DNA of 50,408 bases from Chloroflexota bacterium. Its GTDB lineage: Bacteria; Chloroflexota; Dehalococcoidia; Lucifugimonadales; Australimonadaceae. The notes beneath the pieces are model-generated. The model saw only the letters and a list, made by a program, of their open reading frames with translations. It was not told the DNA's origin and searched no databases. The position numbers were made by a program, and so were the translations under genes. The DNA is taken from the NCBI GenBank assembly GCA_022561985.1, contig JADFQE010000004.1:1-50408 (forward strand), read 5' to 3'. Shown piece after piece: positions 39,013 through 47,789 of this stretch (positions are counted from its first letter, which is position 1; each line of letters opens with the position of its first letter).

Positions 39013-40616
39013 GCACCGTCCCCGGCGCCCCCAAGGGCACCACCAGAGCCGCGGCCCGGGCTCGCCCGCCCGCGTACATCTGGGTCCCGTCCGTCGCCAT
39101 CGCCATCGCGATGCTCATGCCGCCGGTGTACCTGGGCGTGCGCGCCGCCGATGCGGGCACCGGCGTCTTCGACATACTGCTGAACGTCCGCACCTTCGAC
39201 ATCTTGGTGCGGACGTTCGCGCTCGTGGGCATCGTCACGGCCGCCTGCGTGGCGCTCGGCGTGGCGCTGGCGTGGCTCACGGTGCGCACGGACCTGCCGC
39301 TGCGCCGGACCTTCACCGTGCTCACGGCACTGCCCCTCGTCATCCCCTCCTACCTCTTCGCGCGGCTCCTCGTCATCACGCTCGGCCCGAAGGGCACGCT
39401 GCAGGGGTGGCTTGAGCCCCTCGGCGTCGAGCGGCTGCCGGAGATCTTCGGGCTTCCCGGCGCCGCCCTCACGCTCTCGCTCCTGAGCTTCCCCTACGTG
39501 CTGCTGCCCGTCCGCGCCGCGCTGCTCCGGAGCGACCCGTCGCTCGAGGAGGCCTCCCGCGGACTGGGGCGCAACGGCTGGACGACCTTCGTCCGCGTCA
39601 CGCTGCCGATGCTGCGCCCCGCCGTCGTCGCCGGAGCGCTGCTCGTCGCGCTCTACACCATGAGCGACTTCGGCGCCGTTTCGCTGCTGCGGTACCAGAC
39701 GTTCACGTGGGCGATCTACATCCAGTACGAATCGCTCATCGACCGCACGGTTGCGGCGGCGCTCTCCCTCGCGCTGGTCACCCTCGCCCTCACGCTGCTC
39801 TTCCTCGAATCGCGCACGCGAGGGCGCGCCGAGTACTTCCGCGCCTCGCCGGGTGCCGCGCGGGACGCGGCCGTCGTGCGGCTCGGACGCTGGCGGTGGC
39901 CGGCGGCCGGGTTCGCCGCGGCCGTCGTTGGCGCCTCGCTGGCGGCGCCGATCGCGATACTGCTCTTCTGGGTCGTGCGTGGGCTCGGTGCGGGTGAGTC
40001 GCTCACCCTGCTCTGGAGCAACACCGCGAACACGCTTTATGTATCCGTGCTCGCCGCGGCGGTCGCGGCGGCGGCGGGCATCCCCGTCGCCGTGTTCGCC
40101 GTGCGCTATCCGAGCGCGGCGAGCGGGGCCATCGAGCGGCTCACCTACGTGGGCTTCGCGCTGCCGGGGGTGGCCGTGGGATTGGCCTTCGTCTTCTTCG
40201 CGCTCGCCGTCGCGCAGCCCATCTACCAGACGCCGGCGCTGCTCGTCTTCGCCTACGTGGTGCTGTTCCTGCCGGCCGCCGTGGGGACCACGCAGGCATC
40301 GCTGCGGCAGGTGAGCCCGCGCTTGGAGGAGGCCGCTCGTGGCTTGGGGAAGAGCGCGGCGCAGGCCTTCCGGCTCGTCACGCTGCCGCTGCTCGGGCGC
40401 GGTGTGCTCGCGGGGGCCGCGCTGGTGCTGCTGCTCACGATGAAGGAGCTGCCGGCGACGCTGATCCTCGCCCCGCCCGGCTTCACGACGCTGGCGACGT
40501 CCATCTGGAGCGCGGAGACCGAGGCATTCTTCGCGCGCACCGCGATGGGCGCGCTGCTGCTCGTCCTCGCCGCGACGCCGCCGGTGCTGTTCCTCGTGTT
40601 CCGCGAGCGCCGCTAG
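39009..40616 (+). CDS. Iron(III)-type ABC transporter permease, fused double domain
   Basis: A 535-residue FbpB-type permease with two homologous membrane halves of about six helices each. Each half carries the EAA loop that docks the ATPase: EEASRGLGRNGWTTFVRVTL and EEAARGLGKSAAQAFRLVTL. The TTG at 39009 overlaps the stop of the binding-protein gene. No ATP-binding subunit follows; the next gene is convergent, 3 bases away. The importer therefore needs an ATPase from elsewhere, perhaps shared with the second system at 43-47.5 kb. Confidence 0.9.
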   Translation: MSTVPGAPKGTTRAAARARPPAYIWVPSVAIAIAMLMPPVYLGVRAADAGTGVFDILLNVRTFDILVRTFALVGIVTAACVALGVALAWLTVRTDLPLRRTFTVLTALPLVIPSYLFARLLVITLGPKGTLQGWLEPLGVERLPEIFGLPGAALTLSLLSFPYVLLPVRAALLRSDPSLEEASRGLGRNGWTTFVRVTLPMLRPAVVAGALLVALYTMSDFGAVSLLRYQTFTWAIYIQYESLIDRTVAAALSLALVTLALTLLFLESRTRGRAEYFRASPGAARDAAVVRLGRWRWPAAGFAAAVVGASLAAPIAILLFWVVRGLGAGESLTLLWSNTANTLYVSVLAAAVAAAAGIPVAVFAVRYPSAASGAIERLTYVGFALPGVAVGLAFVFFALAVAQPIYQTPALLVFAYVVLFLPAAVGTTQASLRQVSPRLEEAARGLGKSAAQAFRLVTLPLLGRGVLAGAALVLLLTMKELPATLILAPPGFTTLATSIWSAETEAFFARTAMGALLLVLAATPPVLFLVFRERR

Positions 40617-40619
40617 CGC

Positions 40620-41756
40620 CTAGACCCGGTCGACGACGATCCCGGCGTCGCGCGCCGACTGCTGGATGGTGAGCATCGCCGTGATGGCCAGGATGCCGTG
40701 CGCGCCCTCGGCCACCACGGCGTCGGTCCTCATCTCCTTGAGCGCGGCCGCCTGCTTCGCGGACAGGCCAAGCGCTGCCGACACGCCGTCCATGTCGCGG
40801 ACCCACCGGGCGCGCAGCTCGTCGTCGGTCCGGAGCAGGTACAGCGCCTTGTTCAGCGGGAAGGTCGCCGGCTCCGGGTACTTGTAGAACTCGTAGCCCT
40901 GCCCCTTGAACTCGAACCCACCGAACCGGGGCATGTCGCGGTGGGCCTGGCCTCGTCCGGCGGGCTCGGGGATGAACTGCATCACCGCGTGCCCGTGGTG
41001 CGAGGTCGGCTGATAGCTGAGCAGCTTCCCACGCTTGCGCCCGATCGCCCCGAGCATGACCATCCACGGCAGCAGCTCCCCGTTCCCGACCTCGTCGAGC
41101 TGCTCGCCGGTGAGCTCCAGCAGCGATTCGGGCCTGCCCTCCTCGATCTCCTGGATCACCCAGTGGTCGAACTCGTATTCGGGGTCGTAGTACTTCCACG
41201 TGCCGGGGTAGTGGGACATCCCGCCGCTCGCCAGGATGGCGACGCGCTCCGGCCGCTCCTCGATGACCGCGGCGATGGCCGCGCCCAGGTCCATGCAGCG
41301 CTGCGTCGTCGGCAGCGGCGGGAGGTACACGTTCACGAACATGGGGATGACGGGGATGGCCCGGCCCGCGTGGATGTACTCGAAGGGGACCGCGAAGGCG
41401 TGCCCCAACAGAGCCTCCTGCGCGTAAGCCAGGTCGTGGCCGCTCGCCACGAGCCCGTCCAGCAGCGCCCGCGCGAGCGGCTGGTGGATGGGTATGTCGT
41501 AGTCGTGGCCCGCGAAGGACGCCGTGGCGCGCTCGCCCGAGACGATAGCGAAGGTCGGCACCGCGGACAGGAAGAAGGTCTCCAGGTGGTCGATGCCCAC
41601 GACGATCAGCGCGTCGGGCTTGGTCTCGTCCAGCAGGCCGCCGAGGGCCGACATGGCGGCGATGCCGGCGTCGAGCTGCGCCTGGTCCTCCTGCGGTGGG
41701 CGCGTGAGTAGCTGCGGCGCGTGGACAGACGCCGACGCCCAGACGATCTCACCCAT
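40620..41756 (-). CDS. Fused LigB-LigA class III extradiol dioxygenase (gallate dioxygenase-like layout)
   Basis: A 378-residue protein. About residues 1-270 are a LigB-type catalytic domain (SASVHAPQLL with His12, VVGIDHLETFF with His57, LASGGMSHYPG). Residues about 285-378 are a LigA-like helical domain (YPLNKALYLLRTDDELRARW-like segment, AEGAHGILAITAML). The protocatechuate 4,5-dioxygenase has these on two chains; gallate dioxygenases (GalA/DesB) have them fused in this order. Both predicted iron-binding histidines are kept, unlike the LigB-like protein at 29.2 kb. It ring-cleaves a catecholic acid by inference. The cysteine hydrolase gene lies 24 bases upstream on the same strand. Confidence 0.82.
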   Translation of the reverse strand: MGEIVWASASVHAPQLLTRPPQEDQAQLDAGIAAMSALGGLLDETKPDALIVVGIDHLETFFLSAVPTFAIVSGERATASFAGHDYDIPIHQPLARALLDGLVASGHDLAYAQEALLGHAFAVPFEYIHAGRAIPVIPMFVNVYLPPLPTTQRCMDLGAAIAAVIEERPERVAILASGGMSHYPGTWKYYDPEYEFDHWVIQEIEEGRPESLLELTGEQLDEVGNGELLPWMVMLGAIGRKRGKLLSYQPTSHHGHAVMQFIPEPAGRGQAHRDMPRFGGFEFKGQGYEFYKYPEPATFPLNKALYLLRTDDELRARWVRDMDGVSAALGLSAKQAAALKEMRTDAVVAEGAHGILAITAMLTIQQSARDAGIVVDRV

Positions 41757-41780
41757 CTCGCGCTCGCTCCCGGCCCGCCC

Positions 41781-42542
41781 TCAACGGGCGGTTGCGGCCT
41801 TGGGGACGCCGTACCCAGCCGGGGCCTGCCACTCGTGCATCCAGGTCTGGATCTCCGCGAGCGGCAGCACGTCGGCGTACTTCTGGTTCATGTCGAACAG
41901 GTTGATGGCGTGGGTCGCCTGGTGCCGGTCGAAGACGCACTCCTCCGCCACGATGGTGTGGTAGCGGTGGGTGCAGGCATCGACCACGGAGGCGCGGACG
42001 CACCCGCTGGTGCTCTCGCCGGCCACGATCAGCGTATCGACGCCGAGGGAGGTCAGGTGAGCAACGATCGGGGTGCCGTAGAAGGGGCTCGGGGAGGACT
42101 TCCGGAGGAACGCCTCACCCTCGATGGGTGCGACCTCGTCGATGATGTCGTGCATCCCCTCCGTGCGCGGCGTGCGGCCGCTGCTGGAGCCCATGTAGCC
42201 GGCGCGGCTCCCGCCGCTGCGCGTGCCGCCGGCCCAGCCCGCGACGCCCGACTGCGTCTCGGGCAGCCCCGTGACGTGGACGACGGGCATGCCGACCTCG
42301 CGAGCGGTCGCGAGCAGCGACTGGATGTGCGGCAGCGCGTCCCAGGCCGCGAGCCCGCAGCTCCCGGGCCACTCCTTCATCGCCTCCAGCAGCGGCTGCG
42401 GACGGTCGCCGAAGACCCACCGGTAGAGGTCGATCATCAGCAGCGCCGGGCGTGTGCCGAACCCCTTGGTCCGGTGGCCGCTCGCCTCGACGTGCGCCCT
42501 GTCCTGCTCGGTCAGGTACTGTTCCCAGACACGCTCTGCCAT
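41781..42542 (-). CDS. Isochorismatase-family cysteine hydrolase
   Basis: A 253-residue cysteine hydrolase of the isochorismatase fold. The triad is visible: Asp38 (ALLMIDLYRW), Lys148 (FLRKSSPSPFYGT) and nucleophile Cys181 (GESTSGCVRAS). Size and the ESTSGCVRAS pattern recall N-carbamoylsarcosine amidase and maleamate amidase relatives, which split amide bonds. A maleamate-type role would suit an N-heterocycle or aromatic pathway but is only inference. The ATG at 42542 has GGAGGAGG upstream, and the gene likely heads an operon with the fused dioxygenase. Confidence 0.85.
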   Translation of the reverse strand: MAERVWEQYLTEQDRAHVEASGHRTKGFGTRPALLMIDLYRWVFGDRPQPLLEAMKEWPGSCGLAAWDALPHIQSLLATAREVGMPVVHVTGLPETQSGVAGWAGGTRSGGSRAGYMGSSSGRTPRTEGMHDIIDEVAPIEGEAFLRKSSPSPFYGTPIVAHLTSLGVDTLIVAGESTSGCVRASVVDACTHRYHTIVAEECVFDRHQATHAINLFDMNQKYADVLPLAEIQTWMHEWQAPAGYGVPKAATAR

Positions 42543-42718
42543 GACGACCTCCTCCGGGTTCAGGATTGCAGCCGAAGGCTATCACAGCGGCCATGCACCT
42601 GCTGTGCCCCCGCCCGCATGCTCTGCGCGGGAGCGGGGTGATACGCTAGGGCCCCGATATCCCCCACGACGCCACGAGTACCCCCTGACCGGATACTCCG
42701 CAGGGCTTGAGGACACGT

Positions 42719-43033
42719 ATGTTCATCCGGATGATCATTTTTCACGTCGACCCGAGCGACGTCGATATCGACGCCGCCCAGGACGTCTTCGAGCGGCTGG
42801 TCGTGCCGGAGATGCGCAAGCAGCTCGGGTATGAGGGGTGCTACCTGCTGCGCACGGAGCACGGCAGGGGGGCCATCGTCTCGCTCTGGGAGAGCGAGGA
42901 GGTCGCCATCGCCAGCGAGAAGAGCGGCCACTACGCAGATCAGCTCGCCGAGCTCATGCCGCTCCTCGGCCCCTCGGCCGGCGTGGACACCTTCCGGGTG
43001 GCATTCGCCGACCACCCCGTCGCGGACGTCTAG
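42719..43033 (+). CDS. ABM-domain (dimeric alpha-beta barrel) protein
   Basis: A 104-residue protein (MFIRMIIFHVDPSDVD) with the ferredoxin-like fold of antibiotic-biosynthesis-monooxygenase domains. It has a first beta strand, a helix (FERLVVPEMRKQL) and the family-like YLLRTEHGRGAIVSLWESEE strands. Members include cofactor-free oxygenases, haem-degrading enzymes and proteins of unknown role; this one cannot be placed further. GAGGA at 42709-42713 supports the ATG at 42719. It stands alone, divergent from the hydrolase and convergent with the permease. The 176-base upstream gap shows a GC-rich inverted repeat but no gene. Confidence 0.65.
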   Translation: MFIRMIIFHVDPSDVDIDAAQDVFERLVVPEMRKQLGYEGCYLLRTEHGRGAIVSLWESEEVAIASEKSGHYADQLAELMPLLGPSAGVDTFRVAFADHPVADV

Positions 43034-43055
43034 CGGGTCCGCGCCGGAGCTCCCC

Positions 43056-44897
43056 CTACCCTTCGCCGGTGGTGGACGGCGCGCGGCCACGCGTTGCAGC
43101 GACGCGGCGGGCGCCCCGCACGCGGCCGACCGGATCGCCGTGCGCCTGGATGTTGTGGCGCACGCCCATCCGCAGCGCGAAGTGCCGGCCGACCATCGCG
43201 ACGCCGAGGGTCATGGCCATGATGACGAGGGTCACGATGCCCGCGGCCTCGCGGCGTCCGATCTCGGGCGCCGCGTACTCGAGCGTCAGCAGCGACAGCG
43301 TGATCGTCCGGCGCGACGCGAGCAGGATGATGTTGGAGGTCGCGCCGGCGGCGGAGACGAAGTTGAGCACGCCGATCAGCACCATCGTCGGCATCAGGAC
43401 GGGCAGGACGACGGTGAAGTAGGTCCGCGCCCACCCGGCGCCGGCCACGCGGGCGGCCTCCTCCATATCGTTGCCGAGCTGGACGAACACCCCCTTGAAG
43501 ATATTCGTCCCGGTGGTGTTCCCGGAGATGATGAGCACGAGGATCAGCGCCCAGATGGTGCCGTAGAGCCACGAGAGCCCGGGCACCCACAGGAACATGA
43601 TCAGCAGCCCGAGGCCCGAGAGTATGCCCGGTATCCCTGCGGACACCCAGATGATGCCGTCGAGGGTCCCGCGCCCCCGCAGTTTCGTGCGGACGATGAG
43701 ATAGGCGACGACCGAGAAGAGCAGCGGGCTGCCGATCCCCGCCACGATGGCCAGGATCGTCGTGGTCTGGAGCGCCCGCATGAACAGGTTGTCGCCGAAC
43801 ACGAACTGCCAGTGCACGAGCGTCCAGAGCGGCGTCGTCTCCAGGAACCCGGCACGCGCCATGAAGCTGCCCACGATGACGATGACGAAGGGCAGGATGG
43901 TCAGGACGAACAGCAGGGCGAGGAGGCCGCCGAAGGTGAGGTTGTGCCAGCGTCCGAGGTCGATCAGCCCCGGCTTGAAGCTGCCCGTCACCGTCGTGTA
44001 CTGACGCCGGCTGATGATCCAGCGCTGGAGCGGGATGATGAGCAGGATGATGAGGAAGGTGAGGCTCCCGAGCACCATGGCCTGGGCGTACTGCGGCGCG
44101 CCCTCCAGCGACACGAGCCGGTAGATCAGCGTGGAGTAGACGTAGAAGCCCCAGGGCGTGCCGATGAGCTGCTCCGTCTCGAAACCCTGGAACACGCGGA
44201 GGAGCTGCAGCGCGAACACGAGCACGATGGGCGAGGACATCATGGGCAGCGTCACGCGCCACATGGTCCGCAGGTCCGATGCGCCGGAGACCCGCCCGGC
44301 CTCCTCCAGCGTGCGGTCCATGTTCCGGAACGCGGGCGTCAGCAGCATCACCTTGTACGCGACGCCGTCGCCCATCAGGCGGGCCCACACGATCCCCGTC
44401 ACGCTGAAGATGTTGAAGGGCCCCTTGTCGACGAAGGGGAGGTACTCCAACAACGTGTTCGCGAAGCCGACGTCCGGGTCGAGGATCATCATCCAGCCGA
44501 TGGTGGACGAGAGCGACGGGAACATGAAGGCGACCCAGAACAGGTACTCGATGCTATACGACCACTTGATCGTCGTCCGCGCGAGTATCCATGAGATCGC
44601 GATCGCGCTCGGCAGGCTGATCACCACGACGAAGAACCAGATGGTGAAGGAGTTCCACAGCGACGGGAGCAGCAGGGGGTGGTCCCACGCGCCCGTCCAG
44701 TTCGAGAACCCCCACTGCCACGGCGGGACGAGGATGTCCGTGGCCACGTTGAAGCTCATGGTGAGCAGGATCACCACCGGCGTGATCAGATAGAAACCGA
44801 GCACCAGGATGACGATGGCCATCATGAACGTGCCCATGCCGGGCCGGAACTGGGAGGGGCGCCGTATCCCCACCCGTGCCAACGTCTGTTGAATCAT
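43056..44897 (-). CDS. Iron-type ABC transporter permease, fused double domain (second system)
   Basis: A 613-residue permease with two membrane halves of about six helices, each with an EAA loop (EEAGRVSGASDLRTMWRVTL and EEAARVAGAGWARTYFTVVL). The N-terminal cytoplasmic stretch RVGIRRPSQFRPG and the layout match iron(III)/thiamine-type ThiP/FbpB permeases. The long, basic C-terminal tail beyond the last helix (about 575-613) is poorly conserved. It follows two binding-protein genes on the same strand, the nearer 25 bases away. No ATPase gene is present. Confidence 0.9.
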   Translation of the reverse strand: MIQQTLARVGIRRPSQFRPGMGTFMMAIVILVLGFYLITPVVILLTMSFNVATDILVPPWQWGFSNWTGAWDHPLLLPSLWNSFTIWFFVVVISLPSAIAISWILARTTIKWSYSIEYLFWVAFMFPSLSSTIGWMMILDPDVGFANTLLEYLPFVDKGPFNIFSVTGIVWARLMGDGVAYKVMLLTPAFRNMDRTLEEAGRVSGASDLRTMWRVTLPMMSSPIVLVFALQLLRVFQGFETEQLIGTPWGFYVYSTLIYRLVSLEGAPQYAQAMVLGSLTFLIILLIIPLQRWIISRRQYTTVTGSFKPGLIDLGRWHNLTFGGLLALLFVLTILPFVIVIVGSFMARAGFLETTPLWTLVHWQFVFGDNLFMRALQTTTILAIVAGIGSPLLFSVVAYLIVRTKLRGRGTLDGIIWVSAGIPGILSGLGLLIMFLWVPGLSWLYGTIWALILVLIISGNTTGTNIFKGVFVQLGNDMEEAARVAGAGWARTYFTVVLPVLMPTMVLIGVLNFVSAAGATSNIILLASRRTITLSLLTLEYAAPEIGRREAAGIVTLVIMAMTLGVAMVGRHFALRMGVRHNIQAHGDPVGRVRGARRVAATRGRAPSTTGEG

Positions 44898-44922
44898 CCC
44901 CGCCTCACGCCCTCTTCACCCG

Positions 44923-46218
44923 CTAGTACCCGCCGATCCCCAGCTCGGTGTAGATCGACACGAGCCACTCGTTCACCCCGTCACGTGCCACGAACCACTC
45001 CGGCGTGCTCTGCGAGATCGCGCTGGCGGGGTCGAGTGCCAAGAACTGCTCCCACTGGCGGTCGGACACCTTGCCCTGCGTCAGGTCCGTCCGGAGCGAC
45101 GGCGACACGTCCGAGTCCTCGGTCAGATCGAGCCTGGCCTGCTGGCCCTCGCGCGAGAGGTACCAGTTGACGAAGAGCTGGGCGGCCTTCGGGTGCGGGG
45201 CCGACTCCAGGATCGTCAGGGTGCCCCTGATCTCCACCGTGCCGCCCTCGGACAGGGTGCGCGTCAATTTCCCGACCGGGAGCCCAAGGGCCATCATGGC
45301 CTCCATGTCCGTCGACGCAGCGCCCGTGAACATCGCGATGTGGTACTTGCCGCGAGCGAGGCCGTTCGCCATGTCGGCGAAGCTGCCGCCGGGCAGGAGG
45401 AACGGCTCCTGGTTCCTGATGAAGGGCTCCAGCCACTCCTGACCCAGCAGTATCCACACCAGCGTCCGGTCGGTCGTTGCCCCGCCGAAGCCCGGGTCTA
45501 TGATCGCGGCGATCCGGCCTTTCCACTCCGGCTTCAGGAAGTCCTTCCACGACAGCACCGAGTCGATCTCGGCCTGGCTGACCTCATTGGTGTTGTAGAA
45601 GATCTCGACGATGTTCTCGCGCAGGCGCAGGTTGAAGGCCGGCGAGTACTTGTTGTCGACGTCGGTCCACGCCCACTCCGTCAGCAGCCAACCCTGCGAG
45701 CGGTCGTTCACCTCGGGGTGGATGATGAGCGGCTCGATCGGGACGATGGCGCCGGCGACGCGCAGACGGTCCGTCGAGCTGGCACCAACGACCGAGACGT
45801 CCACGGTGTAGACGCCGCGCCCACGCTCGGCGAGGACCCGGTTGACGTTGGTCGTGCCGCTGCCCGTGGACTGCAGCACGGTGATCCCGAACTTCTCGCC
45901 GAAGGAGTCGAAGATCACGCGGTTGTTGCGGCTCGCGGGAGCACTCAGGATGATGACGACCTCGCCCTCGGCCTGTGCCTCGGTGATGAGCTGCTCCCAC
46001 TCGATCTGGAACAGCTCCGCTTCCGAGGGCGTCGGCGTCGGCTCGGGCGTCGGCGTCGGGATCGCCCCCGGAACCGGCGTCGCGGTCGCCGTGGGCACCG
46101 GCGTCGCGGTCGGCTCATCCTGGCCGCAAGCGGCCGCCACGGCCACGACGACGAGCGTCAGCAACAGCAGTCCGACCACCCCTCGGATCTTGCGCATCGC
46201 CAACGTCGGCTGAGTCAT
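44923..46218 (-). CDS. ABC substrate-binding lipoprotein, tandem paralogue A
   Basis: A 431-residue lipoprotein. The signal peptide ends in VAVAAACGQ (lipid Cys31), followed by a Thr/Pro/Ala linker of about 30 residues and an extracellular-binding-protein domain (GEVVIILSAPASRNNRVIFD, FGITVLQSTGSG, KPEWKGRIAAIIDPGFGG, HPKAAQLFVNWYLSREGQ). The last two segments are typical of the iron(III)/2-aminoethylphosphonate-type binding protein group. The ATG at 46218 has GGGGGAAAG upstream. The adjoining gene encodes a close paralogue. The substrate is not certain: iron by family, but an organic acid is possible given the catabolic neighbours. Confidence 0.87.
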   Translation of the reverse strand: MTQPTLAMRKIRGVVGLLLLTLVVVAVAAACGQDEPTATPVPTATATPVPGAIPTPTPEPTPTPSEAELFQIEWEQLITEAQAEGEVVIILSAPASRNNRVIFDSFGEKFGITVLQSTGSGTTNVNRVLAERGRGVYTVDVSVVGASSTDRLRVAGAIVPIEPLIIHPEVNDRSQGWLLTEWAWTDVDNKYSPAFNLRLRENIVEIFYNTNEVSQAEIDSVLSWKDFLKPEWKGRIAAIIDPGFGGATTDRTLVWILLGQEWLEPFIRNQEPFLLPGGSFADMANGLARGKYHIAMFTGAASTDMEAMMALGLPVGKLTRTLSEGGTVEIRGTLTILESAPHPKAAQLFVNWYLSREGQQARLDLTEDSDVSPSLRTDLTQGKVSDRQWEQFLALDPASAISQSTPEWFVARDGVNEWLVSIYTELGIGGY

Positions 46219-46239
46219 ATCTACTTTCCCCCGATCACG

Positions 46240-47514
46240 CTAGTAGCCGTATTTCCCAACCTCGGCGTATATCTCTCTCGTCCACGCGATCGCTTCGTCG
46301 CGTGCCGCGAACCACTCCGGCGTGCTCTGCGACAACGCCTGGGATGGATCAAGATCCTGGAGCAGGCTCCACTGGCGGTCCGAGACCCTGCCCTGCGTCA
46401 CGTCCGTCCGGAGCGACGGCGCGACGTCGGCGTCGTTGGTCAGGTCGTGCACGCTCTGCTGGCCCTCTCGTGAGAGTATCCAGTTGACGAAGAACTGCGC
46501 GGCTTTCGGGTGCGGCGCGTTCTTCATGACCGTCATGGTGCCCCGCACCTCCACCGCGCCGCCCTCCGAAAGCGTGCGCTCAAGCCGGCTCACCGGGATA
46601 CCCAGCTCCCCCATAGCCTCCATGTCCGACGACGCCTGGCCGGTGAACACCGCGACGTCGTACTTCCCGCGCCCCATACCATTCGCCAATCCGGCGAAGT
46701 CGCCGCCGGGCAGGAACGCCACGTCTTGGCTCCTGATGTACGGGTCGAGCCATTCCTTGCCGAGCAGGATCCACATCAGCGTCCGGTCGGTCACCACGCC
46801 CCCGTGATCGGGGTCCAGGATCGATACCATCCGCCCCTTCCACTCCGGCTTCAGGAAGTCCTGCCACGACCGCACCGAGTCGATCTCGGCCTGGCTCACC
46901 TTGTCGGTGTTGTAGAAGATCTCGATGATGTTGGGACGCATGCGGACTTCGTAGGCGGGCGAGTAGAGGTTGGCGGCGTCCGTCCATACCCACTCCGTCA
47001 GGAGCCAGTTCTGCGACCGGTCGACGACCTCGGGATGGATCATGAACTGCATGATCGGGACCACGGCGTCGGCCTTCACCAAGCGGTCCGTCGAGCTGCC
47101 GCCGACGAACGAGATGTCGACGGTGAACCTGCCGTTGGCCTGCTCGGCGAGGACCCTATTCGCGTTGTCCGTGCCGCTGCCCGTGGACTGCAGCACGGTG
47201 ATCCCGAACTTCTGGCCGAAGGCCTCGAAGATATCGCGGTCGCTCCGGCTCCCCGACGCGCCCAGGATCATGACGAGCTCGCCCTCTTCCCGTGCATCGG
47301 CGGCGAGCTGCGCCCACTCCACCTCGAAGGCCTCGGCCGCCGTCTGGGTCGGCGTCGGCTCGGGCGTCGGCGTCGGGATCGCCCCCGGCACCGGCGTTGC
47401 GGTCGCCGTCGGCACCGGCGTCGCCGTCGGCTCCTCCTGTCCGCACGCGGCCGCCACCGCCACGACGACGAGGCTCAGCAGCGCCAATCCGGCCATCTCT
47501 CGCATCTTACGCAT
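46240..47514 (-). CDS. ABC substrate-binding lipoprotein, tandem paralogue B
   Basis: A 424-residue lipoprotein (MRKMREMAGLALLSLVVV, lipid Cys24), with GGAGG upstream of the ATG at 47514. The linker (PTATPVPTATATPVPG) and much of the binding domain match paralogue A residue for residue, for example FGITVLQSTGSGT, SQAEIDS, KPEWKGR and SQSTPEWF. They clearly arose by tandem duplication. Differences cluster in the pocket regions (VVPIMQFMIHPEVVDRSQNW against IVPIEPLIIHPEVNDRSQGW), so the two may bind different ligands for the one permease downstream. The 275-base gap upstream holds no gene. Confidence 0.87.
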   Translation of the reverse strand: MRKMREMAGLALLSLVVVAVAAACGQEEPTATPVPTATATPVPGAIPTPTPEPTPTQTAAEAFEVEWAQLAADAREEGELVMILGASGSRSDRDIFEAFGQKFGITVLQSTGSGTDNANRVLAEQANGRFTVDISFVGGSSTDRLVKADAVVPIMQFMIHPEVVDRSQNWLLTEWVWTDAANLYSPAYEVRMRPNIIEIFYNTDKVSQAEIDSVRSWQDFLKPEWKGRMVSILDPDHGGVVTDRTLMWILLGKEWLDPYIRSQDVAFLPGGDFAGLANGMGRGKYDVAVFTGQASSDMEAMGELGIPVSRLERTLSEGGAVEVRGTMTVMKNAPHPKAAQFFVNWILSREGQQSVHDLTNDADVAPSLRTDVTQGRVSDRQWSLLQDLDPSQALSQSTPEWFAARDEAIAWTREIYAEVGKYGY

Positions 47515-47731
47515 CGCTTCGGCCTCCAGGTCTCGCCGCCTATCGTCTAGCTGCCTATCTTGGGATATGCCAAACCGTGGGCCTCGCTGCGTAACCCTGC
47601 GTCCATGAGCCAGCCGTCGCTGTTTCACCCGTGCGCGGCTGGGGCAGAAACGCCCTTCCACCAGCCCACGGCGGCTCAGAGGCCGTGAATCGAGTGAGTG
47701 GGCGCACCCTATCCAACCGCCCCCTGCCCGT

Positions 47732-47769
47732 CAAGTCGCTCGCGCTCCCGGGCAAGTCGCTCCCGCTCC
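47732..47769. repeat. Near-perfect 17-base direct repeat
   Basis: CAAGTCGCTCGCGCTCC (47732-47748) and CAAGTCGCTCCCGCTCC (47753-47769), with a period of 21 bases. It lies in the gap between the MmgE/PrpD stop and paralogue B. Two-turn spacing would suit a DNA-binding protein, but no role is shown. Confidence 0.5.
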
Positions 47770-47789
47770 AGGGCGCCGCGTGCGGGCGC

